Positions 35,504 through 48,620 of a stretch of DNA of 64,000 nucleotides are shown piece by piece. The stretch is from assembly GCA_031216125.1 (NCBI GenBank), contig CM062377.1, positions 59,777,049 through 59,841,048 of the forward strand, read 5' to 3'. The notes beneath the pieces are model-generated. The model was not told the DNA's origin. It searched no databases and saw nothing but the letters and a program-made list of their open reading frames with translations. A program made the translations under genes and the position numbers. The stretch's first letter is position 1, and each line of letters starts with the position of its first letter. Source of the stretch: Dalbergia cochinchinensis (Eukaryota > Streptophyta > Magnoliopsida > Fabales > Fabaceae).

Positions 35504-38500
35504 ATGAATATCTTTGCTTTGGGCAGTGGAATTGTCAAGTTCAATAGGCTTAACTATGCTGATTGGTCAGAGCAAATCCACTTTCAATTGGGTGTTATGG
35601 ACTTGGACTTAGCATTAGTTATAGATGAAAAGCCCGCTGAAATTATTTAGACTAGTACGGAAGAGAACAAGTCTCTTTATGAGGCTTGGGAGCAATCTAA
35701 TAGGTTGAGTTTGAACTTGATAAGGATGACAATAGCAGAAAAATGTTAAGCCATCTACGCCTAGGACAGACAATGCAAAGGAGTTTATGGTGAAAATTAG
35801 GGAATATTCTCAATCGGACATTACTGACAAGTCCCTTGTGAGCAACTTGATGACTGAGTTGATAACTAAAAGTTTGAATGCCACAACCCATTTATGATCA
35901 TGTGACTAAAATGGCAAATCTAGCAGCAAAGCTGAAATCAATGGGTATGGATGTGAGTGAATCTTTTCTAGTACAATTCATCATGAGCTCTCTTCCTCTT
36001 GAGTTTTGCCAGTTCCAAGTGAACTACAACACCCTTAAAGAAAATGGAACTTTCAGGAAATTAAGGCCATGTTGGTTCAAGAGGAAGAGAGGTTAAAGAA
36101 GATGAAAGATTACTCTTTCCATCTCACATTTCATAACGGTTCTAGTAGCAGGAAGACTAAGTCGGGTAAGAAGGGCAAAAAAGACTAAGCCTCATTGAAG
36201 GTTTGTGAAGACCCAATCCATAAGGAGTAGAGATGCTTTTTCTGCAGGAAGCTTGGACGTATGAAGAAAGATTGTCTGAAAAGAAAGAGATGGTTCGAAA
36301 AGAAAGGTATTTACAATGTTTCAGTAAGTTTCGAATCAAATCTTATTAAAGTGCCTAATAATACCTGGTGGTTATATTCTAGTGCAATAACTCATATGTC
36401 ACATGTTATGCAGGGATTCATTTTGATCTAGCCCATAAAAGGAACTGAAAAGTTTCTGTACATGGGAAATAGAATGAAGGCACAGATAGAAGGCATTAAG
36501 ACTTATAGATTGATCTTGGATAGTAGCTGTTATCTAGATCTAGAAAAGTATCTATATGTTTCTGTATGTGCTAGGAATTTAGTTCGTGTTGTAAAGTTGG
36601 ACAATGTGGGATTTAACTTTAGGATTGGAAATGGTGTGTTTTCTTTGTTTAAACATATGTACTATAATGATTATGGTACTTTGGTTGACAATTTATGTCG
36701 TTTCAATCTTAATGTTAAATTTGTTGAATCTCTGTTTCATGTTGAGCATGGTATTGGTAGTAAGTGTAATGCACATAATGAGAATTCTACTTTCTTATGG
36801 CACCAAAGTTTAGGTCACATATCCAAAGAAAGAATGATGAGGTTAGTGAACAATGAAATCTTACCTTAATTAGATTTTGTTGACTAGGATGTATATATGG
36901 ATTGCATTAACGAGAAGCAAACCGAGCACATATCAAAGAATTCAACCACAAGAACCATTCAACTCCTTGAGTTGATACACGCTGATATCTGTGATCCTTT
37001 TGACATTCCATCTTGGGGTGGTGAAAAGTATTTTATCACTTTTATTGATGACTTCTCATGGTATTATTATTTGTATTGTATCTGCTGTATGAAAAGTCTC
37101 AATCAATAGACACCCTTAAGGTGTTCATTCATGAAGTTGAAAAGTAGTTAGATAAAAAGGTAAAAGTTGTGAAGTCAAATAGAGGCGGTGAATATTATGG
37201 CAAATTTGATGAAAAAGGATAATGTCTAGATCCATTTGCAAAGTTTCTTGAAAGTATGGGCATATGTGCACAGTATACAATGCCCAGTACACCACAACAG
37301 AATGGTGTAGCTAAAAAGCAGAATCGTACTTTTATGAAAATGGTTAGGAGTATGATAAATCATAGTAATGTACCTCCATCATTGTGGATGTATGCATTAA
37401 AGTCTACCGCATATCTACTTAATACGGTTCCTAGTAAAGCAGTTCCTAAGACTCCTTATGAACTATGGATAAGAAGGAAACCTAGTTTGAGGCATCTTCA
37501 TGTTTGGGATTTCCAGGCAGAAATAAAGGTATATAATCCACATGAAAAGAAGCTTGATGCAAGAAACATTAGTGGTTATTTCATTGGCTATCCTGAAAGG
37601 CCAAAGAGGTACATATTTTATTGTCTTAACCATAGTACAAGAATAGTTAAGTGTGGTAATGCAAGATTTCTTAAGTATAGCTAGTTCAGTCAGAGTGAGG
37701 AGTCACAAAAGGTGTATATTCAAGAGAATCATGTAGAAACTCCTATACCTAGTGTTTCTACTCAGGTTGTTGTCCCTTTTGTTGTATCACAGTCGCACAA
37801 CATGCTAAGACAACACATTGATATCCCAAATCCACAAGATGAACATGTGGATAATGAACCCGCTAACAATGTGCAAGTCACAAATGAGTAAATGGTAAAT
37901 GAACCATAAGAAATGACTTTAAGAAGGTCTGAGAGGCAGAGAAGACCAACAATTTCAAATGACTATGTGGTTTATTCACTTGAGCAAGAGTGTGACTTTA
38001 GCATTGATGAGAATCCAGTCTCATTTAAGCAAGCCATGGAATATAGAAATTTTGAAAAGTGACTTAATGCTATGAAAGGAGAGATGAAATCAATGGATGA
38101 CAATAAGGTTTAGGATCTAGTCAAGTTGCCAAAAGGTTCAAAATGAGTCAGTTGTAAATGGGTTTTTAAGATCAAACGAGACTTAAAAGGCAACATTGAA
38201 AGGTATAAGAATAAACTTGTCACCAAAGTTTACACTCAAAAGGATGATATTGACTATAAAGAGACATTCTCTCCAATTTCAAAGAAAGGCTCTTTAAAAA
38301 TTGTTATGGTGGCTTTGGTGTCTCGTTATGACCTAGAGCTCCACCAAATGGATATAAAGACCACCTTTCTTAATGGTGACTTGGAAGAAAAGGTTTATAT
38401 GGACCAACCCGAAGGGTTCATGACCACAGGAAAAGAAAATTTGGTGTATAAGTTAAAGAAGTCAATATATGGACTAAAACAAGCTTCTCGACAATGGTAT

Positions 38501-39559
38501 CTCAAGTTCAATTATACTATTTTGTCACATGGTTTTGCAGAGAATGTTGTTGATCGGTGTATCTACATGAAGGTCAGAAGGAGCAAGTTTGTCATAGTGG
38601 TCCCATAGGTTAATGATATTCTTCTTGCTGCTAATGATCTTGGCTTGTTACATGATGCAAAGAAGTTTCTCTCTAGTAAATTTGAAATGAAAGATATGGG
38701 TGAAGCATCCTATGTGATAGGAATAGAAATGTTCCGCGATAGATCACAAGGAGTGTTAGAATTGTCTCAGAAAGGCTATATCAATAAAGTGCTAAAGAGA
38801 TTCAGAATGGAAAGTTGCTCTTTAAGAATAGTTTCGATTCAAAAGAGAGATAAATTTAGTCAAATGCAGTGTCCCTAGAATGATTTGGAATGAAAGGCAA
38901 TGGAATCTATTCCCTATGTTTCAATGGTTGGGATGGGAACTTGATGTTTGACTAGACATGCACTTGACCAGATATGAGTTTTGCTGTTGGAATGTTGGGC
39001 CGGTACCAAAGTAATCTCAGAATAAACTATTGGAAAGTTGCAAAGAAATTCTTAGGTATTTGCAAGGCACCAAGGATCACATGCTTACTTATAGGAGATC
39101 AGATAGCCTTAATGTGGTTCGTTACTCAGATTCAAGCTATGCTGGATGTGTAGACTCAAGAAAATCCATATTTGGTTATATTTTTCTGCTGGCTGGAGGT
39201 ATGGTTTCATGGAAAAGTGGAAAAAAGTCTATCATTGCTACTTCTACTATGAAGGCTGAATTTGTGGTATGCTTTGAGGCCATGGTTCATTCATTGTAGT
39301 TGCGGAACTTTATCTTAAGGCTTAGTGTTGTCGAAGGTATAGCTAGGCTGTTGAGAATTTATTGTGATAATTCTGCAGCGGTCTTCTTTTCTAAGAATAA
39401 CAAGTACTCAAAGGGTGCAAAGCATATGGAACTAAAGTACTTGTCAGTCAAGGAAAAAGTGCAAAAATAGAAAATGTCAATTGAGCAAATTGGTACAGAT
39501 TTGATGATAGCGGATCCGCTAACTAAGGGATTGCCACCCAAACATTTTCTGGTCATGTG
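35504..39559 (+). pseudogene. copia gag-pol polyprotein pseudogene
   Basis: Fragments in order: gag with NRLNYADWSEQI near 35550; a zinc knuckle reading CFFCRKLGRMKKDC (the His position lost) near 36240; a protease motif YSSAITHMS near 36375, where the usual Asp-Ser-Gly is Tyr-Ser-Ser; an integrase region with HQSLGHISKERMMRL, IHADICDPF and STPQQNGVAKKQNRTF; RT with QMDIKTTFLNGDLEEKVYMD and KSIYGLKQASRQWY; the RT active site (normally YVDD) reads stop-VND near 38608; RNase H with YSDSSYAGCVDSRKS and YCDNSAAVFFSK. Stops at 35649, 36865, 37682, 38608 and elsewhere, plus several frameshifts, leave no long frame. It is inactive. Confidence 0.92.
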
Positions 39560-39963
39560 AGACGAATGGGTATCATTGACAAGTCCTTGTTAGCATGATC
39601 GTATGATATGTATACATATGTATGGGTATTTCACTTGTATTGTTGTGACACTTATGAATTTTATTAAACTTATGTTTCTGCTTATTTTACTTATTGTGCA
39701 CATTATGTTATGTACATATAATATTTAGTGTGATAACATGCTATGTTCGTTGAAAGAGTTAAAGATTGCAATACAATTTCATTAAGTTCTTTGAGTTGAG
39801 TTGATTTTGTGATACATGGAAGGAATCATGTCGCTAAATGACATTGACCACTATGATCTGATCAGTTCAATTCAATTAAGGATGATGACTTGATTACTTC
39901 AATATAAAATGCGCACTTATGGTTGTTAAATCTTCAAGTTGTGACAGGGACCAAGTGGGAGAT

Positions 39964-40414
39964 TGTAAGATTAATTTAAAATTATTACAGTATGGCCCAT
40001 GTAACTAATAGACTGACTCTAATAAAAAGGGATTAAGAATATGGTCATTAATCCTTTAAAAGTAAATAGAGTTAGTAGGGGATTTTAAAATAATTATTTA
40101 AAAGTCCCTCCTCTCTCACTTTTGAAAATGGTTGATAATTACTCCAGATAAAAGGAATGGACACAACCAAAGGAACGAATCTGTAACTTCTTCACCATCC
40201 AAGAAGAAAATAAAAGAGAAGAAAGAAGAGAGGGGAAAAGAAAGAACACTCAAAGAAACTCAAGAAGAAGAGATCAATGATTTCAACTATGGATTCGGGT
40301 ATACCATTATACTCCGTTTTATATTCTATTGTGTGGTAATCATAAAATCCAAGATCCTTAAAGGCTCCATAATTTTCTGGATTGTGTATTAAAAAATGAA
40401 AATTATGGTTAACA
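39964..40414 (+). repeat. copia 3' LTR
   Basis: 451 bp, preceded by the polypurine tract AAGTGGGAGAT (39953-39963). It ends TTAACA at 40414, after which the MULE terminal repeat begins almost at once. Confidence 0.92.
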
Positions 40415-40472
40415 CTGGACAGATATATAATATCCTATTTTTTATTTTAAATGTATAAGAAACTCTATTTAC

Positions 40473-41034
40473 ACTAACCGTTAATTTAAATTAAATTAAA
40501 TAATAAATATGAGAGACAATCGATACATGATTAAATTAGAATGTATAAGATATATCAGTATATCAAATCAAAATTAAATACAGTTATAAAAAATAAAATC
40601 AAAATTAAATACATATGTCTTGAAAGAAAAATCTCTTATGAATGACAAGATAAATGAGGATATTGTTGTATTATGTAAGAAAAATGAACTTGAAAAAATT
40701 ATACAGTCAAAATAGAATAATCAAATTTATTATGTAAAAGTGGATTTATTTAATTTTCTATGAAAATTTCCAACCTTGGATTTTCATTTTAATTCAGGAT
40801 ATCTATTGTCGGAAGCAATGATTAATCCCCTCGAGACATGGAGTACACATATATGAGTCTTGCCTTTATGTACGAAACTTTCTCCATCCATGTAAAAAGA
40901 AAACATGATTATGTATCTCATTTTATTTTTCTTTTAACGTGTTTCCATATTGAGCATTGGTGAAGTTTGTTCATTCATTCCATATTGGCATAATTGGAGA
41001 ATGAGCAATTCGATACATTCATACTCTTTTTCTC
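40473..41034. other. intergenic, nothing recognised
   Basis: AT-rich sequence between the MULE target repeat and the LINE tail. No coding frame or repeat end recognised. Confidence 0.4.
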
Positions 41035-42544
41035 TGTGTGTGTGTGTGTGTATTGATGATTCAATAGAAGAGCCTTAATCCCAAGAAGGGAAGTAATATA
41101 AACAAGGTACAAAACCTAAACTTAACAACGACTCGAAACTTAAGGACTAATTTATACCACCTATGCAACAAACATAACCCAACACCATAAAAAGAGCACA
41201 CTAGCAAGCCAAACTGGATGAATAAATTCCACCACTACCAAGTAGCACCAAAAGCCTGAAAGTCGACACACAGCAACAACATCTTGTCCTAAATGATGAA
41301 GCTCCAAAAGCATTCCCAAAATTAGGTGACATCAACCATTGTCAGAGCAAAGTCTAGATTCAAATTAAGCTTATGGGTTAGTACTTAAAAAAAAACCAAG
41401 CAGACTCCTTGATGTACATAACCAAGATGGATAAACATCAAGTGTATAAACCACAGCTACATAACTTAAATACCTTGAGGAGAGCACCACAAATAGCAAA
41501 ATCCATGACACATTATTCATCATTTGAAAAATCATTTCAGCATCAAAGGCCATCATCATTTCACTCTAACCCCTTCAACATTACCATCAAGGTCATCATA
41601 GTGAAAATCATCACCCTAACAAAAATTTACCATGTTGAAAACTAATACTATCAAGACCAAGAGAATGACTTTGAGCACCACTCAGCTAGTTAAAAGACAC
41701 ACAAAACAGTAACCTAATGCCTAAAACAACTAATAATCTCACAAATGTTTCTCTCAAAATCTCTTATTCCATCTCAATGTTTTTTCTGCCACCATCAAAA
41801 CTCATAGTTCCCCCACACGCTCAAAGAATATCTTAGTGTTTATCACTCCTCACGACACATCACAACAGCCCATCACCTCATATCAACTTTAGCTCCAAGC
41901 TTTAAGATCCTGCAAAAACAATATAAACACAAATCTGAAAAAATAAATTACACCAATATAAATATAACCTTATAGGTGTATCACTCAATGACGAACCATG
42001 CTCTTTCACACATAGTTCTTCCCACACACTTAACATTTCACTAAGTGCATCACTCAAACCTCACCATGTATCACTCCTGACAACCACCTTATCAACAAAA
42101 CCAACCATTCGCCGCCTTGAATATGCAAATCATATACTTGTAAAAAAACAAAGTCCAAACACACTCAAACAAAATTAAAAGGTCTTGATGATCCTGACAT
42201 GTTTTTCGCTCCTCAGTTGCTTGAATAAAAAATTCTTTGTTTAGATATCACAATCACTCCTCACACAAGTGTTTATGACAAATGCACACAAGTATTATCA
42301 AAGACCATGATCTTTCTTGTAATGCTCGGTGACAAGGGCAGGAATAATCGTTGGTGCTAGAAGGCACGGATAAGGAGCAGCTCCTGGCAAGGCCTCTAAG
42401 AAGAAGGGTACATGAATAAACCGATTACATACCAAAATAAAAGGGATCCCGAGACTTTGTAGGTATGGGACTATACAGTTAATGATAGCTTATATGAATT
42501 GATTGGTACTACCTATGCCAAAAGATACATTTTCTTTTCAGTAG

Positions 42545-42640
42545 CCCTATCACTAAAGAACTCCATAGTTAAGCATGCTTGACTTGGAGAGATTTTGGGA
42601 TGAGTGATCTCCTAGAAAGTTTTCCTAGAAAGTGTGTAAG
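42545..42640 (+). promoter_or_regulatory. 5S rRNA-like Pol III promoter region in Cassandra 5' LTR
   Basis: CCCTATCACTAAAGAACTCC, then AGTTAAGCATGCTTG (A-box region) and GGGATGAGTGATCTCCTAG (C-box region), follow the order and spacing of the internal promoter of plant 5S rRNA genes, with several substitutions. It is not a functional 5S gene. A cleaner copy lies at 58228-58320. Confidence 0.75.
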
Positions 42641-42722
42641 TGAGGACAAAGCACATTGAAAAAATCTATGTTGGTTTATGGAGACAATCGTCAATTTATA
42701 AAGCAACACAAGGGATGTTACA

Positions 42723-42794
42723 AATAATATCAGAGCCTACACTTCTCCCAGTACGATATAGTTCGGGAACAAACTAAGCAGAAACTGGTGGGCA
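42723..42794 (+). other. Cassandra internal domain: PBS and polypurine tract
   Basis: Right after the 5' LTR, ATATCAGAGCC (about 42727-42737) is the initiator tRNA-Met primer-binding site with one or two changes. GAAACTGGTGGGCA directly before the 3' LTR is the polypurine tract. Only about 45 bases lie between them. Confidence 0.75.
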
Positions 42795-42994
42795 TGTAAC
42801 GCCCGATGACGAGGGTAGGGGTGATAGCCGGTGCGAAAATACACGGACAAGGAGCGGCTCCTAGCAAGGCCTCTAAGCAGAGAGATACATGAATGAATTG
42901 ATTACACGCCAAAATGAGGGGAATCCTGAAACTGTGTAGGTATGAGACTATACAGTTAAGGATAGCTTATATGAATTGATTGGTACTACTTATG

Positions 42995-45596
42995 TGTGAT
43001 ACCTCAGGTACATGTGTCCTTGGACGAGTTCGGTATGGCCTTAAGGTCTCTTGGGATCCACCCGTGTTACTGGAAAGCCCTGGTGATGTTAAGGGTCAAG
43101 GGATGGAGTTAGGGTGCTAGTACTGCAAGATTCTGCAGACAGGCTTACTGCAGGGAGTTATGGTCACTGCAGCGAGGAAGCAAGTCAGAAGGTTCACTGT
43201 AGCGAGCAATACTCGCTGCAACGAGTGTGAGCCTCAGCTGGCTCGTTGCAACGAATGGGGCCAATATCAGCACAGTATAAGTGAAATGACGTCATTCATT
43301 TTGGCGCAATATATAAATCCCAGGTCGAGATTTTGATCCCATTTCTAGAAACCCTACACCCTAACTCTCTCCAAACCCTCTTCCACTCAATCCCATTTCA
43401 TTCCACTTCAATCCAAGATCAAAGGTAAGAGATTTATAGGTTTTGGTTGTTCCATTCATTCCCATTTCATAACCTAGAGTTTGGGTACTCTTTTTTATCT
43501 CTGTTCTTGTTATCGTCGAGTGAGGGTGCGGGATTTTGCAGATGGACTTGCTGCTGCGAGGTATGTTCACAGCAGCGAGATGGTGGGTCGAGGACTCACT
43601 GTAGCGAGGTTTGTTCACTGCAACGAGAGTGCTTGAGCATAGCTTTAATTCCCCATGCTGTCAGAGTTATGTCGAGTAATTTAGAGGTTATCGGAGACTA
43701 ACCTAGAGTTTTGTAACTTTAATGGTAAACATTGGTGTCATTCCTCCTATCCAGAATTCCATTGGCATTGATGCCACTACTTTCTCCCCTCCAGGTGAGT
43801 GGGTTTGATCTCATAACCTTAGTTTAGTCACTATGAATATGTTTTATGCATGATAATTGTCAAATATGACATTAGAGATGAAATTATGATTATATATATA
43901 TATATATATATGATTTTGCAAGTATGGCAATCTAAACAAAGTATGATTTTTAAAGAGCATGAATTATGTATTCAGAAAATCATGAGACCATGATTGATGT
44001 ATAGAGTACTATGAAAATGTTTTATATATATTCATGATGAGATTTAGTACAAGAGTATATGATTTAATAAGTTTTTAGCATATCTAATATGTTTCAAGAG
44101 TTATGACATACTTAAACTTCAAGACTAGTGATTTTGAAATATGATTTTAGAGTATCAGTTAAAATATTTTGGCAAAGAATATAGAGCAGAGATGTTTTAT
44201 TATAATACTAGAGATTATCTTGAGAAATGAGATTTTAGAAATCCAGTTTTGTGATATTCCAAAAATATGGAATTCAGTATAATTTGTAGTGACTGTCAGA
44301 TACATATTCTGTGAGCTTGAAATCGGAATGCCTGTAAACGGGTGATCCCTTGGGCATGATTTCACAGTCGCAATTATGCTAAAGTCAAGTTGCTAGAATT
44401 ATATGAGTCCAGAGCTTTTATAATTTCAAAAGTTTTCATACTCAAACTGTTTTATAAAGAGTTAGAGTATGGATATGGTTATGTCTAGAGATTTGTGAAA
44501 TATTATGATAATTTTTAGAGTAGAGCACAAGCATATGAGAGAGTTTTAGATAAATAACTATTTTATGACTGAGAAAACCCATAGTAGCTATAGAGAAATA
44601 GACTACGAGTTAACGACAGTTACTCCGTTAATCTTGGTATACCAAGTTGCCCCTAGGGCTAGAAAAATCAGAAATGGGACCTGTTTAGGTGCCCTAAAGT
44701 TCAGAGATTTTATTATGCCATGGTTGACATGCATAACCAGAGATTTTGTTATGTTTCATGAATTGAGCATAACCAGATATTCTTATTTCTTTATTAGAAT
44801 ACTGTTATTTATGTTTTCAGAGATTAATGATGTTTTTCAGAGAATATTTTATTTAAGAGCTATTATGTACACAAGGAATGATTTTCTTGTTGAAGTAAGA
44901 ATTTAGAGATGTTTTTCTATGAATTTATAAATACAGAGATATATTTTCTATGAGATTATGTACATGAACATTAAACAGTTTATGATTATTGCATGTATAT
45001 TGTATTATAGTATATTCCTTAGTTGTCCCATGTGGGTGATGGGTGAGAGCTTACTCACTGAGTCCATTGACTCACCCTTCTCCCTTCCTCCTTATAGTTG
45101 CAGGTGCAGATGTGGCTCAGCTTTCAATTTGGCAGACGTTGCCATTCTTAGTGGTGAGTCTTACTTTGAAGTAAGGCCTAGCTAGAGTCTTGTTAGAGTA
45201 GAATGTCTAGTAGGTGTGCAGACAGGATCCGAACCATGCATTATTTTCAAATTATGTATTTGATTTCAGTATTTGAACAGCTCCAGTTTACAAGTATGGA
45301 TTGAAATTATAGAGCTTGAATAGAGTTTATGAAATAAACCTGAGATGTATTTATGATTCAGTTCACGTGTTAATGGATTTTCAGAGTATGATAAACATAA
45401 TTTCAGAGTTTCATATATCAAGTATTTCAGTTTTATAATTCTAGATATAAACTTTATACAGAGTTTTAGAGGAAATTATGATTTCAGAATGAAAAGCATA
45501 TTATTTTATGCATATAGAGAGACTCAGAGGTCACTAGGCTTACGTGTGAATGGGAATCCTCACGTGCCGGTCAAGTTTCCAAGTTAGGTCGTGACA
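42995..45596 (+). mobile_element. 2.6-kb solo LTR inside the Cassandra 3' LTR
   Basis: Starts TGTGATACCTCAGG and ends AGGTCGTGACA, with a perfect 5-bp target duplication TTATG (42990-42994 and 45597-45601). The interrupted sequence ...GGTACTACTTATG / CCAACAAGATGC... is continuous in the other Cassandra LTRs (42505-42530 and 58187-58212), giving a related empty site. A cluster of CTGCAGCGAG-like words lies at 43140-43260 and 43540-43630. A CCAGGTGAGTGGG word near 43794 resembles a splice donor. There is no coding sequence; frames such as 44565-44906 are chance. Size and ends suggest a Ty3/gypsy family, but this is not proven. Confidence 0.88.
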
Positions 45597-46220
45597 TTAT
45601 GCCAACAAGATGCATTTTCTTTTCGATAGCCCATCACTAAAGAATTCCATGGCTAAGCATGCTTGACTTGGAGCAATTTTGAGATGGGTGACCTGTGTTG
45701 AGTAAGGACAAAGCATGCTGAAAAGACTCATATTAGCTTATGGGGACAGTCGTCAATCCATAAAGCAACAGGAGATGTTACATTTCCGCTCTAGAAAGGA
45801 AAACCTGCAACCAAAAGGGGCACACTACTGCCAAAACAATCAAGAAAATAAGCAACCAATAGTAACCTAAGACCCTCACTTGTGTATAAGATTGTGCAAA
45901 AAAATATTCCATGAGACCTTTTCTCTTTGAAACACAATTTTGTTTCTCTTTTCCCCAAAAGGGAGCAAAATAACATTAAAATAAGCATCCCAACCTTTCT
46001 TTTGTTGGCTATAAAAGCACATCTCATTCCAAACTTCAAAATTTATTCTTGGATCCAAAGACATCAGCCAATATATACCCTATTACTTGCAACAAAAGGT
46101 CCAGACTCTCTAAATATATGCTGACAGTAAAAAATAAGTGTGACACATCATCATCAAAATGGTTGCAAATTACACAACTAGAGTCACCAATTGAAACTGA
46201 AATAATGTGCAAACTCTTAG

Positions 46221-46550
46221 AATTGAGTGGGTCTAACTCAACCCCAAAAACTAACTCAAAGGGTGAAGGTTGTCCAAGACTTATAAAGGCTATCTAAGTC
46301 TTATCTCTAGGCGATGAGGAACTACTATTATCCCACTCATGCTTAGGGCTAGACAATGAAGACTTGGAGTGTGAAATTTGATTGATGGGACATATGAGGG
46401 GTGGCCTTAATAACCATAGGATAGGTTTCGATACCATTTTAGAATTAAATGGGTTTAAGTCAACGCAAAAAACAAGCTCAAAAGGTGAGGGTTGCCCAAG
46501 GCTTATAAAAGTTATCTAGGCTTTATCTCTACGTGATGTGGGACTTTAAC
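46221..46550. repeat. pair of dispersed repeats, about 105 bp each
   Basis: 46221-46323 and 46443-46550 share CTCAA-CCAAAAA, CTCAAAGGGTGA/CTCAAAAGGTGA, GGCTTATAAA, and ...TATCTCTA-G-GATG-GG, the second ending TGTGGGACTTTAAC. I recognise this only as a common legume dispersed repeat, not as a gene. Confidence 0.5.
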
Positions 46551-48620
46551 AAAAACGATTAAGATGTGTCTTCATATTCATTCTATCTAGAAGGACTAGT
46601 ATCGAATTGGCGGGTAGCATCAGGTTCATTGGTAATGGATGCTTACTGTAAAACTCTTTAAAAGCCATTGGCAGTCATTTTAAATGTCTATTTTGCATGA
46701 TTTTTATGAATGGCAAAAGAATCTAAAAGAAAAATGAAACTTTTAATAATGGTTCACCTTGAGTAATGATTTATGGAAAAAGCTTTTAGGCTCACTATGG
46801 TAATAAGGAACAAAAATCAACGAATACTTTATCTTTTTTGGAGAACCTAAAATCAAGATGAGCTTTTGATCGACAAAAGAAACACCTCAAATCGTGAATC
46901 TATGTTCTTTGAAGCTTTCTCAATTTAAGAAGAATGATTGAAGATGACAATATTCTATTTTGTACAAGGTTTGGAAGGACATAGTAATAGAAATATGCTC
47001 TTATTAGAAAGGTATATCACTAGAAAGATGTCATCAAAAGAGCCTGTAAAGTGGATACCACAAGGACCTTGTTTTGAAAGTGTAGATTGAAGAATTTGAA
47101 CTATTCAAAATAGATAGGAAACTCAAAAAATGCACTAATAAAAGTAAATATCTATAATTCTCAAGCCAATCTTAATAATAAATATCAATAACTTTATGAC
47201 GAAAGGAGAAAAAAACTCTCTAGCTCTTAATAGTAAATATCCTCCAAAAAAAGTTGTTAGAGAAGTATTATTTGCTAAAGATTATTGAACATCCACACTT
47301 GGTGTGGTTTAGTGTGAGTGTTCTATACACAATTATTCTACACACTATTTTGTAACTCAATTAAGTAGTGGCTAGAGAGTTTATTTGGAGACACTATTAC
47401 AATACTACTTATAAAGTTAGCTTGAAGAGGTTAATACGATACTATTTGGATAGTAAGCTTGCAGAGGCTTGTACTAAACTACTCAGGTTATAAATATCTC
47501 AAATTTTTATTGGCTAGACATAGGCAATGCTTGGGCAAACTAGTGTAAATTTTTCATGTGATCCTTTTGATTTGTGTCTACCATTCTATTTGTGTCACTT
47601 AACATTTTGATTCCCTTTTGATCACAATTAATCAAAGGTTTTCATTGTTAGCTCCACAACCCTTTAAAAGCCATAGTCTCCTTTCTAAGGCTTGGTTTGT
47701 GTTGCGTGTGGTTACCTGAGATGGCAATTCATGGTTTAAGTGTGTCTTCAAGAACTAGTCATGGTGATAATCCCAATGCCCATGAGGAGAACTTGTAAGA
47801 ACTTAGATGCTTAAGTCGGCTAGGGTCCAAGGAGATTCTATTTTTAGTAATGGAATAAGATGACATACCTTTTAAGGAAACCTTTCACCCGTTTATACTC
47901 CTAAGGTCATACTACGTTTAGATTTCCTGGCAATGAGTTGTTCGTATTCTAGAAGATAGTGTCCTTTTGTACTATCAAGGATGACCGTTAGTGAGTTAGC
48001 ATTTTCTAGAAGCTTTTGAGGATTCTAGAAGACCTTTTGAGATGAGGTTGGAATTTCACAATTATTCAATGCTTGTGGCTTCCCTAAGGCCAGGTGTTGG
48101 GTTAGCTCTCCGACCTTAAGGTCGAGGAGTACCCCATAATAGGTGCCCCTAACTTGGTTTGCCATGATGCTTGCGGTAAGTCGAGTTGCAGGCTCTCTAT
48201 TCTCTAACTCTAGTCATGGTCCTTTTAGCTTCTCAGAAAATCGCCCTTGTTCCGATATCGTTCTTTTTGAATTTTGGTGTTTTAAATGCAACATCGCGTC
48301 ACTTGTCCCTTCATTGTTACATTTCCCACAATGATGACACACATTCTCCTTTTGTTAATCTCGAGACACCCGTTTATTCCGTTAGGATGTAAATGCCCTC
48401 TTTTGCCTTAGAGGGTCATGTTGAAAAGTCCTGACTGCCCCTAGTAACTGCTGCTCTCCCACATTGAATCTCCCGTAGAAATAAATGTGGCTCCTTCTCG
48501 GCTTTACCCTAACAATTGGGTGATGATCCAGAGCTAAGAGTTAGTATGCGAGTCCTTAGATATTCCCTTTTCTTCTCGGGTTTTCTTTTACTTATTTTTT
48601 CTCATTTCCCCCCATGGAAA
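46551..48620. other. old retroelement debris, unresolved
   Basis: No intact gene. Words near 47461-47560 (GGCTAGACATAGGCAATGCT, AACTAGTGTAAA) resemble the transcribed end of copia-type LTRs. 47690-48500 is less AT-rich than the surroundings and may be a retroelement body, but no termini were found. Confidence 0.35.

Larger units (their letters stand above)
42318..45782 (+). mobile_element. Cassandra TRIM retrotransposon with 5S-like LTRs
   Basis: 5' LTR 42318-42722 (405 bp, TGTAAT...GTTACA), a 72-bp internal domain 42723-42794, and a 3' LTR from 42795 (TGTAACGCCC) to 45782 (GATGTTACA), the last split by a solo LTR. Flanking 5-mers TTTCT (42313-42317) and TTTCC (45783-45787) agree at 4 of 5 positions. 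Each LTR carries a 5S rRNA-like stretch, the defining feature of Cassandra TRIMs. There is no coding capacity; such elements depend on other retrotransposons. With the inner LTR removed the element is about 860 bp. Confidence 0.85.
41035..46207 (-). mobile_element. LINE (non-LTR) remnant, split by Cassandra
   Basis: Two pieces, 41035-42317 and 45788-46207, read on the minus strand. The right piece encodes a decayed zf-RVT (reverse-transcriptase zinc-binding) region: CVICNHFDDDVSHLFF, then WNEMCFYSQQKKGWDAYF, then EKRNKIVFQREKVSWNIF, with frameshifts and a stop. The left piece ends GGGATTAAGGCTCTTCTATT followed by an (AC)n tail (41035-41050 as TG repeats), the usual form of a LINE 3' end. The RT and endonuclease domains are absent (5' truncation is common for LINEs). 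The Cassandra element at 42318-45782 separates the pieces. Confidence 0.6.

Noticed and set aside
44565..44906. A 113-aa coding gene
   Set aside because: It lies wholly inside the solo LTR 42995-45596, has no recognised domain, and the homologous part of the other LTR (10598-12604) does not keep the frame.
47281..47560. Another solo LTR
   Set aside because: Some words resemble copia LTR ends, but no TG...CA termini with a target duplication could be placed.
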